A stretch of DNA of 64,000 nt from Streptococcus parasanguinis (GCF_001073155.1 NZ_JVEE01000025.1:49227-113226), one strand, 5' to 3'. Shown: positions 1-9,362, counted from the first letter of the stretch. A program made the numbers and translations. The notes: generated by a model from the sequence alone, not told the origin.

Positions 1-744
1 ATGGCTGGACGTCGAGAAGTTTACAATAATACTCCGCAAGTCAACCAATTAAACATGCGCTTGCCCCAAGCAGGAGAGCCCAACAATCCAGCAGACTTTA
101 AGGAAAAACCACCAGTAGATCCCAAGGAATTGCATGAATACCTGTCAAACATGATTTTCAAAATTGAAAATCCAGTCTGGCAACGGATTGTCCGTGCCCT
201 CTATGGGAAATATGAGAAAGAGTTTTATAGCTATCCAGCTGCTAAGACCAACCACCATGCCTTTGAAGCAGGCCTTGCTTATCATACGGCAACCATGGTC
301 CGCTTGGCAGATAGTATCGGCGATATCTATCCTCAGTTGAATAAGAGCTTGCTCTTTGCAGGGATTATGTTACACGATTTGGCCAAAGTGATCGAGTTGA
401 CGGGACCTGAAAATACAGAATACACTGTTCGGGGCAACCTTATCGGCCACATTGCACTGATCGATGAAGAAATCACCAAGGTCTTGCAAGACTTGAAGAT
501 TGATGACCAAAAAGAAGAAGTGATCGTCCTTCGCCATGTGATCTTGAGTCATCATGGCTTGCTGGAATACGGTAGTCCTGTTCGTCCAAAGATCATGGAA
601 GCAGAGATTATTCATATGATCGATAATTTGGATGCGGAAATGATGATGATGACAACAGCACTTGGCTTAATTGGTCCTGGCGAAATGACCAATAAAATCT
701 TTGCTATGGAAAATCGTTCCTTCTATAAACCGAATCTCGACTAG
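1..744 (+). CDS. cbf: 3'-5' exoribonuclease YhaM/Cbf, 5'-truncated by the window edge
   Basis: This is the HD-domain part of the YhaM/Cbf family, which degrades RNA from the 3' end in the cytoplasm and takes part in mRNA turnover. The visible 247 residues contain the HD signature: HH near residue 85, HDLAK near 124 and SHHG near 184. Family members have about 313 residues and begin with an OB-fold nucleic-acid-binding domain. The ATG at base 1 corresponds to an internal Met just before the conserved GRREVYNNTPQVNQ stretch, so roughly 65 N-terminal residues lie outside the window. It precedes purR, as in other streptococci. Confidence 0.93.
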   Translation: MAGRREVYNNTPQVNQLNMRLPQAGEPNNPADFKEKPPVDPKELHEYLSNMIFKIENPVWQRIVRALYGKYEKEFYSYPAAKTNHHAFEAGLAYHTATMVRLADSIGDIYPQLNKSLLFAGIMLHDLAKVIELTGPENTEYTVRGNLIGHIALIDEEITKVLQDLKIDDQKEEVIVLRHVILSHHGLLEYGSPVRPKIMEAEIIHMIDNLDAEMMMMTTALGLIGPGEMTNKIFAMENRSFYKPNLD

Positions 745-798
745 TAAAAACAGTGAGAAATACGGGAATGATTCTGCCAAAAATGAAATAATCAGGAA

Positions 799-836
799 AA
801 AACGGCCTTCTGTAAATCAGAATGTTCGTTTTTTTC
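799..836 (+). terminator. Probable weak terminator after cbf
   Basis: TTCTG/CAGAA and AACG/CGTT form a stem broken by an internal loop, followed by a run of T. It lies between cbf and the purR promoter. The stem is imperfect, so strength is uncertain. Confidence 0.45.
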
Positions 837-853
837 TGTTCTTATGGTATAAT
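821..853 (+). promoter_or_regulatory. purR promoter with PurBox-like site
   Basis: An extended -10 (TGGTATAAT, TATAAT at 848-853) lies 26 bases upstream of purR. On the reverse strand, bases 821-833 read AAAAACGAACATT. This differs at one position from the PurBox consensus known from Lactococcus/Streptococcus (AWWWCCGAACWWT) and covers the -35 region. PurR autoregulation is an inference. Confidence 0.55.
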
Positions 854-879
854 GATAGAAAAAACTACATGGTGAGAAA

Positions 880-1695
880 ATGAAATTAAGAAGAAGTGAA
901 CGGATGGTCGTGATTTCTAATTACTTGATCAACCATCCCTATGAATTGACTAGCCTCAATACGTTTGCGGAAAAGTATGAGTCTGCCAAGTCTTCCATCT
1001 CAGAAGATATCGTGATCATTAAGCGTGCGTTTGAAGAGATGGAAATCGGAAATATTGAGACCATTACAGGAGCTGGAGGAGGCGTTATCTTTACACCGTC
1101 TATTTCAGATCAAGAATCCAAAGAAATCGTCGAGGATCTTTGCAAGCAACTGTCTGAAAGTGATCGTATCCTTCCTGGTGGCTACATTTACCTGTCTGAT
1201 CTTTTGAGCAATCCGAAGATTTTGAATCGCATCGGACGCATCATTGCCAAAGCCTTCCGAGATAAGAAGATTGATGCTGTCATGACCGTAGCGACCAAGG
1301 GAGTTCCTTTAGCGAATGCAGTGGCCAATGTCTTGAATGTTCCATTCGTCATTGTCCGTCGTGATTTGAAAATCACAGAAGGGTCAACCGTTAGTGTCAA
1401 CTATGTTTCAGGCTCAAGTGGGGATCGCATTGAGAAAATGTTCCTTTCAAAACGGAGCCTAAAAGCAGGAAGCCGGGTCTTGATTGTCGATGACTTCCTT
1501 AAAGGTGGCGGAACGATTAACGGGATGGTCAGCCTCTTGTCTGAATTTGATTCTGAATTAGCAGGAGTAGCTGTCTTTGCGGATAATGCTGCAACCGACC
1601 GTGAATTCTTTGAACACAAATCCTTATTGCGCGTGACCAACATCGATGTAAAAGAAAATAAATTGAGTGTCGAAGTTGGGAATATCTTTGATTAA
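880..1695 (+). CDS. purR: Pur operon regulator PurR
   Basis: PurR is a PRPP-responsive DNA-binding regulator of purine biosynthesis genes. Residues 1 to about 75 form the winged-helix domain (MKLRRSERMVVISNYL onward). The rest is a phosphoribosyltransferase-like domain with the PRPP-binding signature VLIVDDFLKGGGT near residues 200-212. The length of 271 residues is normal for the family. In Gram-positive PurR proteins PRPP binding modulates DNA binding and the PRT domain is not catalytic. The start at 880 has GGTGAG upstream. A PurBox-like sequence over its own promoter suggests feedback. Confidence 0.96.
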   Translation: MKLRRSERMVVISNYLINHPYELTSLNTFAEKYESAKSSISEDIVIIKRAFEEMEIGNIETITGAGGGVIFTPSISDQESKEIVEDLCKQLSESDRILPGGYIYLSDLLSNPKILNRIGRIIAKAFRDKKIDAVMTVATKGVPLANAVANVLNVPFVIVRRDLKITEGSTVSVNYVSGSSGDRIEKMFLSKRSLKAGSRVLIVDDFLKGGGTINGMVSLLSEFDSELAGVAVFADNAATDREFFEHKSLLRVTNIDVKENKLSVEVGNIFD

Positions 1696-1718
1696 GAGCA
1701 ACAAAGGAGGATCAAAAA

Positions 1719-2255
1719 GTGAAAAGAATTTTAGATCGATTTGATAATAGTCCTTTGTGGATTCGCTTGGTGACAGTTCTGTCTCTATCCTTTATTTTGG
1801 TAGCTGGCTTGTATACCGTTAAAAAGAATACGGCTGCCCAGGTAACGACAGAAGTTCAACCTGCTAAAAAAACAGGTTCCCTTCCAGTGAAAAAGGAAAC
1901 AAAGGAAGAAAAAGAAAAGAAGGAAGAAAAGAAAAATACAGAAGCTGCTGAAAAAGCAGTCGTTCAAATGGAAACAACTCCAAGTCAAGATTCTGTGAAC
2001 GCTGCCCAGGCTGCTGTGAAGAAAGTCAAAGATGCGACTCAAAAGCAATCGCTTGAGGCCCGTATCCAATACATCGCTAACTATTATGGACTGACCTATG
2101 AGAGCGACACAACGGCAACACAGCAGACTCAAACAGACGCTAATGCCAACGCTGGAGTAGCTGGAGCCAATGCGACAGTTCAACCACAACAGCAACAACA
2201 GTATGCTCCGGCTGCAGATGCAGGGGCAGAAGTACCTGCTGAAGCTGGTCAATAA
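1719..2255 (+). CDS. Membrane-anchored low-complexity protein between purR and rpsL
   Basis: This 178-residue protein has a GTG start at 1719 with a strong AAAGGAGG ribosome site, 24 bases after purR, so it is probably co-transcribed. Residues 1-14 are short and charged, residues about 15-36 form one membrane helix (LWIRLVTVLSLSFILVAGL), residues 46-75 are Lys/Glu rich, and the C-terminal part is rich in Ala, Gln and Thr. The topology suggests an outward-facing disordered tail. I recognise no catalytic domain. A gene of this kind lies at the same position in related streptococci, but its role is unknown to me. Confidence 0.8.
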   Translation: MKRILDRFDNSPLWIRLVTVLSLSFILVAGLYTVKKNTAAQVTTEVQPAKKTGSLPVKKETKEEKEKKEEKKNTEAAEKAVVQMETTPSQDSVNAAQAAVKKVKDATQKQSLEARIQYIANYYGLTYESDTTATQQTQTDANANAGVAGANATVQPQQQQQYAPAADAGAEVPAEAGQ

Positions 2256-2293
2256 TGAACTTTTTCGACTTCTTTAAAAAATAAAAAAACATC

Positions 2294-2322
2294 TTGCAAT
2301 CAAAGTGCCGTCATGTTATAAT
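2294..2322 (+). promoter_or_regulatory. rpsL-rpsG promoter
   Basis: TTGCAA (2294-2299), a 17-base spacer and TATAAT (2317-2322) with an upstream TG form a near-consensus extended promoter. It leaves a leader of about 130 bases before rpsL. Confidence 0.85.
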
Positions 2323-2357
2323 AATAGACGGTACTTTTTACTTTTGGTCTCTCAAGA

Positions 2358-2427
2358 GTGTACAGGGACGTGCTGACAAATGTTGCAAAAGTACACACAG
2401 ATGGTAGCTGTCACCAAGTGTACCATC
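2358..2427 (+). promoter_or_regulatory. rpsL leader with competing hairpins
   Basis: GTGTAC (2358-2363) can pair with GTACAC (2391-2396), and GATGGTA (2400-2406) with TACCATC (2421-2427). A second GTGTAC at 2418-2423 can also pair with 2391-2396, helped by ACAG/CTGT (2397-2400 with 2408-2411). That pairing would break both first hairpins. The arrangement looks like a switchable leader, but no ligand or protein is known from the sequence. Confidence 0.5.
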
Positions 2428-2460
2428 ACCAAAAATAAAAAATTTCACAGGAGAATGTAG

Positions 2461-2874
2461 ATGCCTACAATTAACCAATTGGTTCGCAAACCGCGTAAAT
2501 CAAAAGTAGAAAAATCTAAATCACCAGCTTTGAACGTTGGTTACAACAGTCATAAAAAAGTTCAAACAAACGTTTCTTCACCACAAAAACGTGGTGTTGC
2601 AACTCGTGTTGGAACAATGACACCTAAAAAACCTAACTCAGCCCTTCGTAAATTTGCTCGTGTACGTTTGAGCAACTTGATCGAAGTAACTGCTTATATC
2701 CCAGGTATCGGACACAACTTGCAAGAACACAGCGTGGTTCTTCTTCGTGGTGGACGTGTAAAAGACCTTCCAGGGGTACGTTACCATATCGTCCGTGGAG
2801 CACTTGATACTGCAGGTGTAAACGATCGTAAACAAGGCCGTTCTAAATACGGTACTAAAAAACCAAAAGCATAA
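2461..2874 (+). CDS. rpsL: Small ribosomal subunit protein uS12
   Basis: uS12 sits at the decoding centre of the 30S subunit and affects translational accuracy. The 137-residue sequence carries the conserved core ([19 protein letters not shown]) and the loop [19 protein letters not shown]. The lysines where streptomycin-resistance changes usually arise are the unmutated residue ([17 protein letters not shown]). The ATG at 2461 follows ACAGGAG. rpsG follows after 19 bases. Confidence 0.98.
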   Translation: MPTINQLVRKPRKSKVEKSKSPALNVGYNSHKKVQTNVSSPQKRGVATRVGTMTPKKPNSALRKFARVRLSNLIEVTAYIPGIGHNLQEHSVVLLRGGRVKDLPGVRYHIVRGALDTAGVNDRKQGRSKYGTKKPKA

Positions 2875-2893
2875 GGAAAGGGGATAAAGAAAA

Positions 2894-3364
2894 ATGAGTC
2901 GTAAAAACCGTGCGCCTAAACGCGATGTATTGCCAGATCCGCTTTACAATTCACAATTAGTTACTCGTCTTATCAACCGCGTTATGCTTGATGGTAAACG
3001 TGGTACAGCTGCTTCAATCGTTTACGGAGCTTTCGAACAAATTAAAGAAGCTACTGGAAACGATGCTCTTGAAGTATTCGAAACAGCTATGGAAAACATC
3101 ATGCCTGTACTTGAAGTACGTGCTCGCCGTGTTGGTGGTTCTAACTACCAAGTCCCAGTTGAAGTTCGTCCAGAACGTCGTACAACACTTGGACTTCGTT
3201 GGTTGGTAACAATCGCTCGTCAACGTGGTGAACACACAATGGTTGATCGTCTTGCAAAAGAAATCTTGGATGCAGCGAACAACACTGGTGCAGCTGTTAA
3301 GAAACGTGAAGATACTCACCGTATGGCTGAAGCTAACCGTGCATTCGCACACTTCCGCTGGTAA
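2894..3364 (+). CDS. rpsG: Small ribosomal subunit protein uS7
   Basis: uS7 binds the 3' domain of 16S rRNA and nucleates assembly of the 30S head. The 156 residues match the family length, with the N-terminal [20 protein letters not shown] and the C-terminal [14 protein letters not shown] good GGAAAGGGG site lies upstream. In E. coli S7 is the autoregulator of the str operon. Here rpsG is separated from fusA by 387 bases of structured sequence with its own terminator and promoter, so fusA is not simply read through. Confidence 0.98.
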   Translation: MSRKNRAPKRDVLPDPLYNSQLVTRLINRVMLDGKRGTAASIVYGAFEQIKEATGNDALEVFETAMENIMPVLEVRARRVGGSNYQVPVEVRPERRTTLGLRWLVTIARQRGEHTMVDRLAKEILDAANNTGAAVKKREDTHRMAEANRAFAHFRW

Positions 3365-3454
3365 GATCAAGATATTAAGGGCGTTAAAAAAGCGACTGAA
3401 AATTAGGAAGCTTGACGAAGAATCAAAGATTCTAGGAAGGCTTATCTATTTTCC

Positions 3455-3660
3455 GAGCTTTTAGCCCAGGTTCAATTATGATACTAAGAGCGGCAAAGGC
3501 CCAAGGCAAAAATAGGAAACTGATGCAGTGTTCGATGAACACAAGTCAGTTAACTTGAGCTTTTACCCCAGGTTCAATTGAGCTCAAATCGGCTAACTAA
3601 CTTTAGCCCGGGTTCAATTCAACTCTTCTTATAAGTTGGAACCAAAACATAGCATGAAAA
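3455..3660 (+). repeat. Structured region with three repeats between rpsG and fusA
   Basis: A motif close to TTAGCCCAGGTTCAATT occurs at about 3461-3477, 3563-3579 and 3603-3619. The first two copies share the longer form beginning GAGCTTTTA. Between copies 1 and 2, AACTGA/TCAGTT (3518-3523, 3546-3551) closes over the perfect GTGTTC-GAT-GAACAC hairpin (3528-3542). TTGAGCT/AGCTCAA flanks copy 2. Copy 3 forms a bulged stem with GTTGGAACC downstream. A terminator follows. This is probably a structured RNA, either the rpsG 3' end or a small RNA. Confidence 0.6.
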
Positions 3661-3668
3661 CACTGAGA

Positions 3669-3695
3669 ACGGGTAGGTCCTGCCTATCCGTTTTT
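3669..3695 (+). terminator. Intrinsic terminator before fusA
   Basis: ACGGGTAGG and CCTATCCGT form a 9-bp stem with one G-U pair and a 5-base loop, followed by TTTTT. It separates rpsL-rpsG from the fusA promoter. Confidence 0.85.
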
Positions 3696-3704
3696 ATTAA
3701 ATCA

Positions 3705-3713
3705 TGTTATAAT
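3705..3713 (+). promoter_or_regulatory. fusA promoter (extended -10)
   Basis: TGTTATAAT at 3705-3713 is an extended -10 about 39 bases upstream of fusA. No good -35 is visible at 16-18 bases because that region is the terminator stem. Confidence 0.7.
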
Positions 3714-3751
3714 AGAATATAGAAATAAAAAATATAGGAGAAACAAACCTC

Positions 3752-5833
3752 ATGGCACGCGAATTTTCACTTGAAAAAACTCGTAATATCGGTATCATGG
3801 CTCACGTCGATGCTGGTAAAACAACTACAACTGAGCGTATCCTTTACTACACTGGTAAGATTCACAAAATTGGTGAAACTCACGAAGGTGCGTCACAAAT
3901 GGACTGGATGGAGCAAGAGCAAGAACGTGGTATCACTATCACATCTGCCGCTACAACAGCTCAATGGAAAGACACTCGTGTAAACATCATCGACACACCA
4001 GGACACGTGGACTTCACTATCGAAGTTCAACGTTCACTCCGCGTTTTGGACGGTGCTGTAACCGTTCTTGACTCACAATCAGGTGTTGAGCCTCAAACTG
4101 AAACAGTTTGGCGTCAAGCAACTGAATACGGAGTTCCACGTATCGTATTCGCAAACAAGATGGATAAAATCGGTGCTGACTTCCTTTACTCAGTAAGCAC
4201 ACTTCATGACCGTCTTCAAGCAAACGCTCACCCAATTCAATTGCCAATCGGTGCTGAAGATGACTTCCGCGGAATCATTGACTTGATCAAGATGAAAGCT
4301 GAAATCTATACGAACGACCTTGGTACAGATATCCTTGAAGAAGATATTCCAGCTGAATACCTTGAACAAGCTCAAGAATACCGTGAAAAATTGGTTGAAG
4401 CAGTTGCTGAAACTGATGAAGACTTGATGATGAAATACCTTGAAGGGGAAGAAATCACAAACGAAGAATTGAAAGCTGGTATCCGTAAAGCAACAATCAA
4501 CGTTGAATTCTACCCAGTACTTTGTGGTTCTGCCTTCAAGAACAAAGGGGTTCAATTGATGTTGGATGCAGTCCTTGACTACCTTCCAAGCCCACTTGAT
4601 ATCCCTGCAATCAAGGGTGTAAACCCAGATACAGATGAAGAAGAAGAACGTCCAGCATCTGATGAAGAGCCATTTGCAGCTCTTGCCTTCAAGATCATGA
4701 CTGACCCATTTGTAGGTCGTTTGACATTCTTCCGTGTTTATTCAGGTGTCTTGAACTCAGGTTCATACGTATTGAACACTTCTAAAGGTAAACGTGAACG
4801 TATCGGACGTATCCTTCAAATGCACGCCAACACTCGTAAAGAAATCGAAACAGTTTACTCTGGAGATATCGCTGCTGCCGTTGGTTTGAAAGATACAACA
4901 ACTGGTGACTCATTGACAGATGAAAAAGCAAAAATCATCCTTGAATCAATCGAAGTTCCAGAACCAGTTATCCAATTGATGGTTGAGCCTAAATCTAAAG
5001 CAGACCAAGACAAGATGGGTATCGCCCTTCAAAAATTGGCTGAAGAAGATCCAACATTCCGCGTTGAAACAAACCCTGAAACTGGTGAAACAGTTATCTC
5101 TGGTATGGGTGAGTTGCACTTGGATGTCCTTGTTGACCGTATGAAACGTGAATTCAAGGTTGAAGCTAACGTTGGTGCCCCTCAAGTATCTTACCGTGAA
5201 ACATTCCGCGCTTCTACACAAGCACGTGGATTCTTCAAACGTCAATCTGGTGGTAAAGGTCAGTTTGGTGATGTTTGGATCGAATTTACTCCAAACGAAG
5301 AAGGTAAAGGATTCGAGTTCGAAAATGCGATCGTCGGTGGTGTGGTTCCACGTGAATTCATCCCTGCAGTAGAAAAAGGACTTCAAGAATCTATGGCGAA
5401 CGGTGTTCTTGCTGGTTACCCGATGGTTGACGTGAAAGCTAAGCTTTACGATGGTTCATACCACGATGTCGACTCATCTGAAACTGCCTTCAAGATCGCT
5501 GCATCTCTTGCACTTAAAGAAGCTGCTAAGACTGCACAACCAGCTATCCTTGAACCAATGATGCTTGTAACCATCACAGTTCCTGAAGAAAACCTTGGGG
5601 ATGTTATGGGTCACGTAACTGCTCGTCGTGGACGTGTAGATGGTATGGAAGCACACGGTGCAAGCCAAATCGTTCGTGCTTATGTGCCACTTGCTGAAAT
5701 GTTCGGTTACGCTACTGTCCTTCGTTCTGCAACTCAAGGACGTGGTACCTTCATGATGGTATTTGACCACTACGAAGATGTACCAAAATCAGTACAAGAA
5801 GAAATCATTAAAAAAGCTAAAGGTGAAGCTTAA
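3752..5833 (+). CDS. fusA: Elongation factor G
   Basis: EF-G is the GTPase that drives ribosomal translocation and, with RRF, ribosome recycling. The 693 residues show the G1 motif AHVDAGKTT (about 17-25), G3 DTPGHVDF and G4 NKMDKIGAD, followed by the domain II-V sequence including [14 protein letters not shown]. Length is normal. The start follows ATAGGAGAAAC. Codon use is strongly biased toward the highly expressed set. It has its own promoter and is followed by a strong terminator. Confidence 0.99.
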   Translation: MAREFSLEKTRNIGIMAHVDAGKTTTTERILYYTGKIHKIGETHEGASQMDWMEQEQERGITITSAATTAQWKDTRVNIIDTPGHVDFTIEVQRSLRVLDGAVTVLDSQSGVEPQTETVWRQATEYGVPRIVFANKMDKIGADFLYSVSTLHDRLQANAHPIQLPIGAEDDFRGIIDLIKMKAEIYTNDLGTDILEEDIPAEYLEQAQEYREKLVEAVAETDEDLMMKYLEGEEITNEELKAGIRKATINVEFYPVLCGSAFKNKGVQLMLDAVLDYLPSPLDIPAIKGVNPDTDEEEERPASDEEPFAALAFKIMTDPFVGRLTFFRVYSGVLNSGSYVLNTSKGKRERIGRILQMHANTRKEIETVYSGDIAAAVGLKDTTTGDSLTDEKAKIILESIEVPEPVIQLMVEPKSKADQDKMGIALQKLAEEDPTFRVETNPETGETVISGMGELHLDVLVDRMKREFKVEANVGAPQVSYRETFRASTQARGFFKRQSGGKGQFGDVWIEFTPNEEGKGFEFENAIVGGVVPREFIPAVEKGLQESMANGVLAGYPMVDVKAKLYDGSYHDVDSSETAFKIAASLALKEAAKTAQPAILEPMMLVTITVPEENLGDVMGHVTARRGRVDGMEAHGASQIVRAYVPLAEMFGYATVLRSATQGRGTFMMVFDHYEDVPKSVQEEIIKKAKGEA

Positions 5834-5847
5834 TTTACCAAAGCTGA

Positions 5848-5877
5848 AAAACTCTTCCCATTCGGGAAGAGTTTTTC
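5848..5877 (+). terminator. fusA terminator
   Basis: ACTCTTCCC-ATTC-GGGAAGAGT is a perfect 9-bp stem with a tetraloop and a T run. Confidence 0.95.
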
Positions 5878-5989
5878 TTTGTTCCAAAAGTGAGTACAAG
5901 TAAAAAAAAGTGCTGATCAGGACTTTGTGAAAAACTTTAATAAAAGAGGTAGTGATCTATGATAAATCTTGCTTTTCGTGGGGAAATAG

Positions 5990-6018
5990 TTGCTTTTTAA
6001 TGCAATAAAGTATATAAT
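5990..6018 (+). promoter_or_regulatory. gapA promoter
   Basis: TTGCTT (5990-5995), a 17-base spacer and TATAAT (6013-6018). The resulting leader is about 80 bases. Confidence 0.85.
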
Positions 6019-6104
6019 AGAGACTGTTAAAAGATGTTTGGCGCTGTGTCAAGTTACTCTTTTCACAAAAAAATTTTTTGATTTTCATAAGGAGGAAATC
6101 ACGA

Positions 6105-7115
6105 ATGGTAGTTAAAGTTGGTATTAACGGTTTCGGTCGTATCGGACGTCTTGCTTTCCGTCGTATCCAAAACGTAGAAGGTGTTGAAGTTACACGCATC
6201 AACGACCTTACAGATCCAGTTATGCTTGCACACTTGTTGAAATACGATACAACTCAAGGTCGTTTCGACGGTACTGTGGAAGTTAAAGAAGGTGGATTCG
6301 AAGTTAACGGTAAATTCATTAAAGTTTCCGCTGAACGCGATCCAGAACAAATCGACTGGGCTAACGACGGTGTAGAAATCGTTCTTGAAGCAACTGGTTT
6401 CTTTGCTACTAAAGCAGCTGCTGAAAAACACTTGCATGCTGGTGGTGCTAAGAAAGTTGTTATCACTGCTCCTGGTGGATCAGATGTTAAAACAGTCGTA
6501 TTTAACACTAACCACGATATTCTTGATGGTACTGAAACAGTTATCTCAGGTGCTTCATGTACCACAAACTGCTTGGCTCCAATGGCTAAAGCTCTTCAAG
6601 ATAACTTCGGTGTTGTTGAAGGATTGATGACTACTATCCACGCTTACACTGGTGACCAAATGATCCTTGACGGTCCACACCGTAAAGGTGACCTTCGTCG
6701 TGCACGCGCTGGTGCTGCTAACATCGTTCCTAACTCAACTGGTGCTGCTAAAGCAATCGGTTTGGTTATCCCTGAATTGAACGGTAAATTGGACGGAGCT
6801 GCACAACGTGTTCCTGTTCCAACTGGATCAGTTACTGAATTGGTAGTTGTTCTTGACAAGAACGTTACTGTTGATGAAGTGAACGCAGCTATGAAAGCAG
6901 CTTCAAACGAATCATACGGTTACACTGAAGATCCAATCGTTTCTTCAGACGTTGTAGGTATGTCTTACGGATCATTGTTTGACGCAACTCAAACTAAAGT
7001 TATTGACGTTGACGGTAAACAATTGGTTAAAGTTGTTTCATGGTATGACAACGAAATGTCTTACACTGCACAACTTGTTCGTACTCTTGAATACTTCGCA
7101 AAAATTGCTAAATAA
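6105..7115 (+). CDS. gapA: Glyceraldehyde-3-phosphate dehydrogenase
   Basis: This NAD-dependent glycolytic enzyme oxidises and phosphorylates glyceraldehyde-3-phosphate. The start at 6105 gives [18 protein letters not shown] and is preceded by AAGGAGGAAATC. An in-frame ATG at 6078 lies upstream of that ribosome site and is rejected. The protein has 336 residues, with the Rossmann motif NGFGRIGR and the catalytic Cys near residue 152 in SCTTNCLAP. In oral streptococci this enzyme is also found on the cell surface. It is flanked by its own promoter and terminator. Confidence 0.98.
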   Translation: MVVKVGINGFGRIGRLAFRRIQNVEGVEVTRINDLTDPVMLAHLLKYDTTQGRFDGTVEVKEGGFEVNGKFIKVSAERDPEQIDWANDGVEIVLEATGFFATKAAAEKHLHAGGAKKVVITAPGGSDVKTVVFNTNHDILDGTETVISGASCTTNCLAPMAKALQDNFGVVEGLMTTIHAYTGDQMILDGPHRKGDLRRARAGAANIVPNSTGAAKAIGLVIPELNGKLDGAAQRVPVPTGSVTELVVVLDKNVTVDEVNAAMKAASNESYGYTEDPIVSSDVVGMSYGSLFDATQTKVIDVDGKQLVKVVSWYDNEMSYTAQLVRTLEYFAKIAK

Positions 7116-7130
7116 TTCATGCGTATGATG

Positions 7131-7156
7131 AGAGGAGGGAAACCTCCTCTTTTTTT
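7131..7156 (+). terminator. gapA terminator
   Basis: AGAGGAGG-GAAA-CCTCCTCT with a run of seven T. Confidence 0.95.
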
Positions 7157-7250
7157 GTACTTATGGAGATACAAATCATGCAAAGTATAGGGAATCCAGC
7201 TCAATAAGAGGTGAAATCATCGAATTTTTCTACCTCTTTTACAGCTTTTG

Positions 7251-7259
7251 TGATATAAT
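7251..7259 (+). promoter_or_regulatory. pgk promoter (extended -10)
   Basis: TGATATAAT at 7251-7259 is an extended -10 about 35 bases upstream of pgk. The -35 region is poorly conserved. Confidence 0.65.
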
Positions 7260-7293
7260 TATCATGTATTAAAAAAAGAAGGAGTCATATCTA

Positions 7294-8493
7294 ATGGCAA
7301 AATTGACTGTTAAAGACGTTGACTTGAAAGGGAAAAAAGTTCTCGTTCGTGTTGACTTCAACGTTCCTGTAAAAGACGGCGTGATCACTAACGATAACCG
7401 TATCACTGCAGCTCTTCCAACTATCAAGTACATCCTTGAACAAGGTGGACGTGCAATCCTCTTCTCTCACCTTGGACGTGTAAAAGAAGAAGCAGATAAA
7501 GAAGGTAAATCACTTGCTCCTGTAGCTGCTGACTTGGCTGCTAAATTGGGTCAAGAAGTTAAATTTATCCCAGGTGTTACACGTGGTGCTGAATTGGAAG
7601 CAGCTGTTAACGCTCTTGAAGATGGACAAGTTCTCTTGGTTGAAAACACTCGTTTCGAAGATGTTGACGGCAAGAAAGAATCTAAAAACGATCCTGAACT
7701 TGGTAAATACTGGGCATCACTTGGAGATGGTATCTTCGTAAACGATGCATTTGGTACTGCTCACCGTGCACACGCATCTAACGTTGGTATCTCAGCAAAC
7801 GTTGAAAAAGCTGTTGCTGGTTTCCTTCTTGAAAACGAAATTGCTTACATCAAAGAAGCAGTTGAAGCTCCAGAACGTCCATTCGTAGCCATCCTTGGTG
7901 GTTCAAAAGTTTCAGACAAGATCGGTGTTATCGAAAACTTGCTTGAAAAAGCTGATAAAGTTCTTATCGGTGGTGGGATGACTTACACATTCTACAAAGC
8001 ACAAGGTATCGAAATCGGTAACTCACTTGTAGAAGAAGACAAATTGGATGTGGCGAAAGCTCTTCTTGAAAAATCAAACGGTAAATTGATCTTGCCAGTT
8101 GACTCAAAAGAAGCGAACGCATTTGCTGACTACACTGAAGTGAAAGACACTGAAGGTGAAGCAGTTGACCCAGGATTCCTTGGTTTGGATATCGGTCCTA
8201 AATCAATCGCTAAATTCGACCAAGAATTGACTGGTGCGAAAACAGTTGTATGGAACGGACCTATGGGTGTATTTGAAAACCCTGACTTCCAAGCTGGTAC
8301 AATCGGTGTGATGGACGCTATCGTGAAACAACCAGGCGTTAAATCAATCATCGGTGGTGGTGACTCAGCAGCTGCTGCGATCAACCTTGGACGTGCAGAC
8401 AAATTCTCATGGATCTCTACTGGTGGTGGTGCTTCTATGGAACTCCTTGAAGGTAAAGAACTTCCAGGATTGGCTGCTCTTACAGACAAATAA
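7294..8493 (+). CDS. pgk: Phosphoglycerate kinase
   Basis: This enzyme transfers phosphate from 1,3-bisphosphoglycerate to ADP in glycolysis. The 399 residues begin [19 protein letters not shown] with the family signature RVDFNVPV. The C-terminal nucleotide site GGGDSAAA and [14 protein letters not shown] are present. The start follows AAAAAGAAGGAG. It follows gapA and has its own promoter. The R1 repeat begins 15 bases after the stop, and its first hairpin probably serves as terminator. Confidence 0.98.
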   Translation: MAKLTVKDVDLKGKKVLVRVDFNVPVKDGVITNDNRITAALPTIKYILEQGGRAILFSHLGRVKEEADKEGKSLAPVAADLAAKLGQEVKFIPGVTRGAELEAAVNALEDGQVLLVENTRFEDVDGKKESKNDPELGKYWASLGDGIFVNDAFGTAHRAHASNVGISANVEKAVAGFLLENEIAYIKEAVEAPERPFVAILGGSKVSDKIGVIENLLEKADKVLIGGGMTYTFYKAQGIEIGNSLVEEDKLDVAKALLEKSNGKLILPVDSKEANAFADYTEVKDTEGEAVDPGFLGLDIGPKSIAKFDQELTGAKTVVWNGPMGVFENPDFQAGTIGVMDAIVKQPGVKSIIGGGDSAAAAINLGRADKFSWISTGGGASMELLEGKELPGLAALTDK

Positions 8494-8508
8494 TCTAAAT
8501 AGAATGAA

Positions 8509-8690
8509 AGAGGCTGGGACAAAAGTCCTAGCCTCTCAATTATTTTTGGATTGTTGAGCAAGACGCAGTGGTTGAGTGGGCTCTACTACGCTGATTTCAT
8601 CAGCTTTTATAGCCCTACTCAACTGTGCGGAGGTGGGACGACGAAATTGAATTCTAACGAATTACCGATTTCTGTCCCACTCTCTTTTTT
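8509..8690 (+). repeat. R1 dispersed element, copy a
   Basis: First of three about 182-bp copies (others at 11122 and 26132). It opens with the hairpin AGAGGCTGGGAC-AAAA-GTCCTAGCCTCT. Next comes a long hairpin whose arms include GTTGAGTGGGCT and AGCCCTACTCAAC, and the copy ends with GTGGGAC...GTCCCAC before a T run. It probably acts as terminator of pgk. A small open frame inside it is not a gene. Confidence 0.85.
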
Positions 8691-8761
8691 CTTTCTATTG
8701 ATATCTGTTCTCTCCTTTCTGAAAATATGGTAGAATAATAGAAATAGAAAGATAGGTGACC

Positions 8762-9295
8762 ATGGATTACTTTAAACGACACAAATTTGATTGGTCCAAA
8801 TTCCGTTTGGGGATGAGAACCTTTAAAACAGGGATTGCCGTTTTTATTGTGCTACTTATTTTTGGAATATTTGGCTGGCGCGGTCTTCAGATCGGGACCT
8901 TGACAGCTGTTTTTAGTTTGAGGGAAGACTTTGATAAGAGTGTCCACTTTGGGGCTTCGCGTGTCATGGGCAACAGTATCGGAGGTTTTTATGCCGTATT
9001 GTTCTTCCTTTTAAAAACGCTCTTTCATGGGGCGTATTGGGTGACTCTTATTTTTGTACCCATTGCGACCATGTTAACCATTATGACAAATGTCGCTATG
9101 AATAACAAAGCAGGAATTATCGGAGGAGTTTCGGCAATGCTGATCATTACCCTCTCGATTCCTAACGGTGAAACCTTCTTGTATGTTTTTGCCCGAATAT
9201 TTGAGACCTTTATTGGCGTTTTCGTTGCGATTTTGGTCAATTCGGATGTGGATCGCATTCGCGATTTTCTCAAGAAACACAAAAAACCTATGTAA
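8762..9295 (+). CDS. FUSC/aromatic acid exporter-like membrane protein
   Basis: A 177-residue membrane protein resembling the N-terminal part of aromatic acid exporter (ArAE/FUSC, DUF939-type) proteins. About five hydrophobic segments are visible, starting with TGIAVFIVLLIFGIFGW (about 24-40), then LTAVFSLREDFDKSV, and LKTLFHGAYWVTLIFV. The charged C-terminus (RIRDFLKKHKKP) is cytoplasmic. The ATG at 8762 is preferred; a GTG two codons earlier (8756) is possible. A gene of this kind sits between pgk and glnR in other streptococci. The substrate is unknown. Its stop codon lies inside the GlnR operator. Confidence 0.8.
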   Translation: MDYFKRHKFDWSKFRLGMRTFKTGIAVFIVLLIFGIFGWRGLQIGTLTAVFSLREDFDKSVHFGASRVMGNSIGGFYAVLFFLLKTLFHGAYWVTLIFVPIATMLTIMTNVAMNNKAGIIGGVSAMLIITLSIPNGETFLYVFARIFETFIGVFVAILVNSDVDRIRDFLKKHKKPM

Positions 9296-9307
9296 GATTA
9301 TGTAACA
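9291..9307. promoter_or_regulatory. GlnR operator
   Basis: TGTAA-N7-TAACA is an exact match to the GlnR/TnrA consensus TGTNA-N7-TNACA. It lies just upstream of the glnR -35 and overlaps the stop codon of the preceding gene. Autorepression of glnRA by GlnR is well established in Gram-positives. Confidence 0.9.
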
Positions 9308-9314
9308 TTTAATC

Positions 9315-9342
9315 TTGACATAGATTTTTTTTTCGATATAAT
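9315..9342 (+). promoter_or_regulatory. glnRA promoter
   Basis: TTGACA (9315-9320), a 16-base spacer and TATAAT (9337-9342), directly downstream of the GlnR operator. Confidence 0.9.
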
Positions 9343-9362
9343 AGAATAGAAAGAGGAATGGT

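Noticed and set aside
701..883. 60-residue open frame across the cbf end and purR promoter
   Set aside because: It begins inside cbf in another frame, crosses the terminator and promoter, and lacks a ribosome site.
3461..3619. tRNA genes suggested by GGTTCAATT (T-arm-like) motifs
   Set aside because: No acceptor, D or anticodon arms can be built around any of the three copies.
8551..8733. Open frame of 60 residues inside R1 copy a, with a similar frame at 26174
   Set aside because: It is the repeat sequence itself; frames diverge after the repeat, have no ribosome site and run through hairpin arms.
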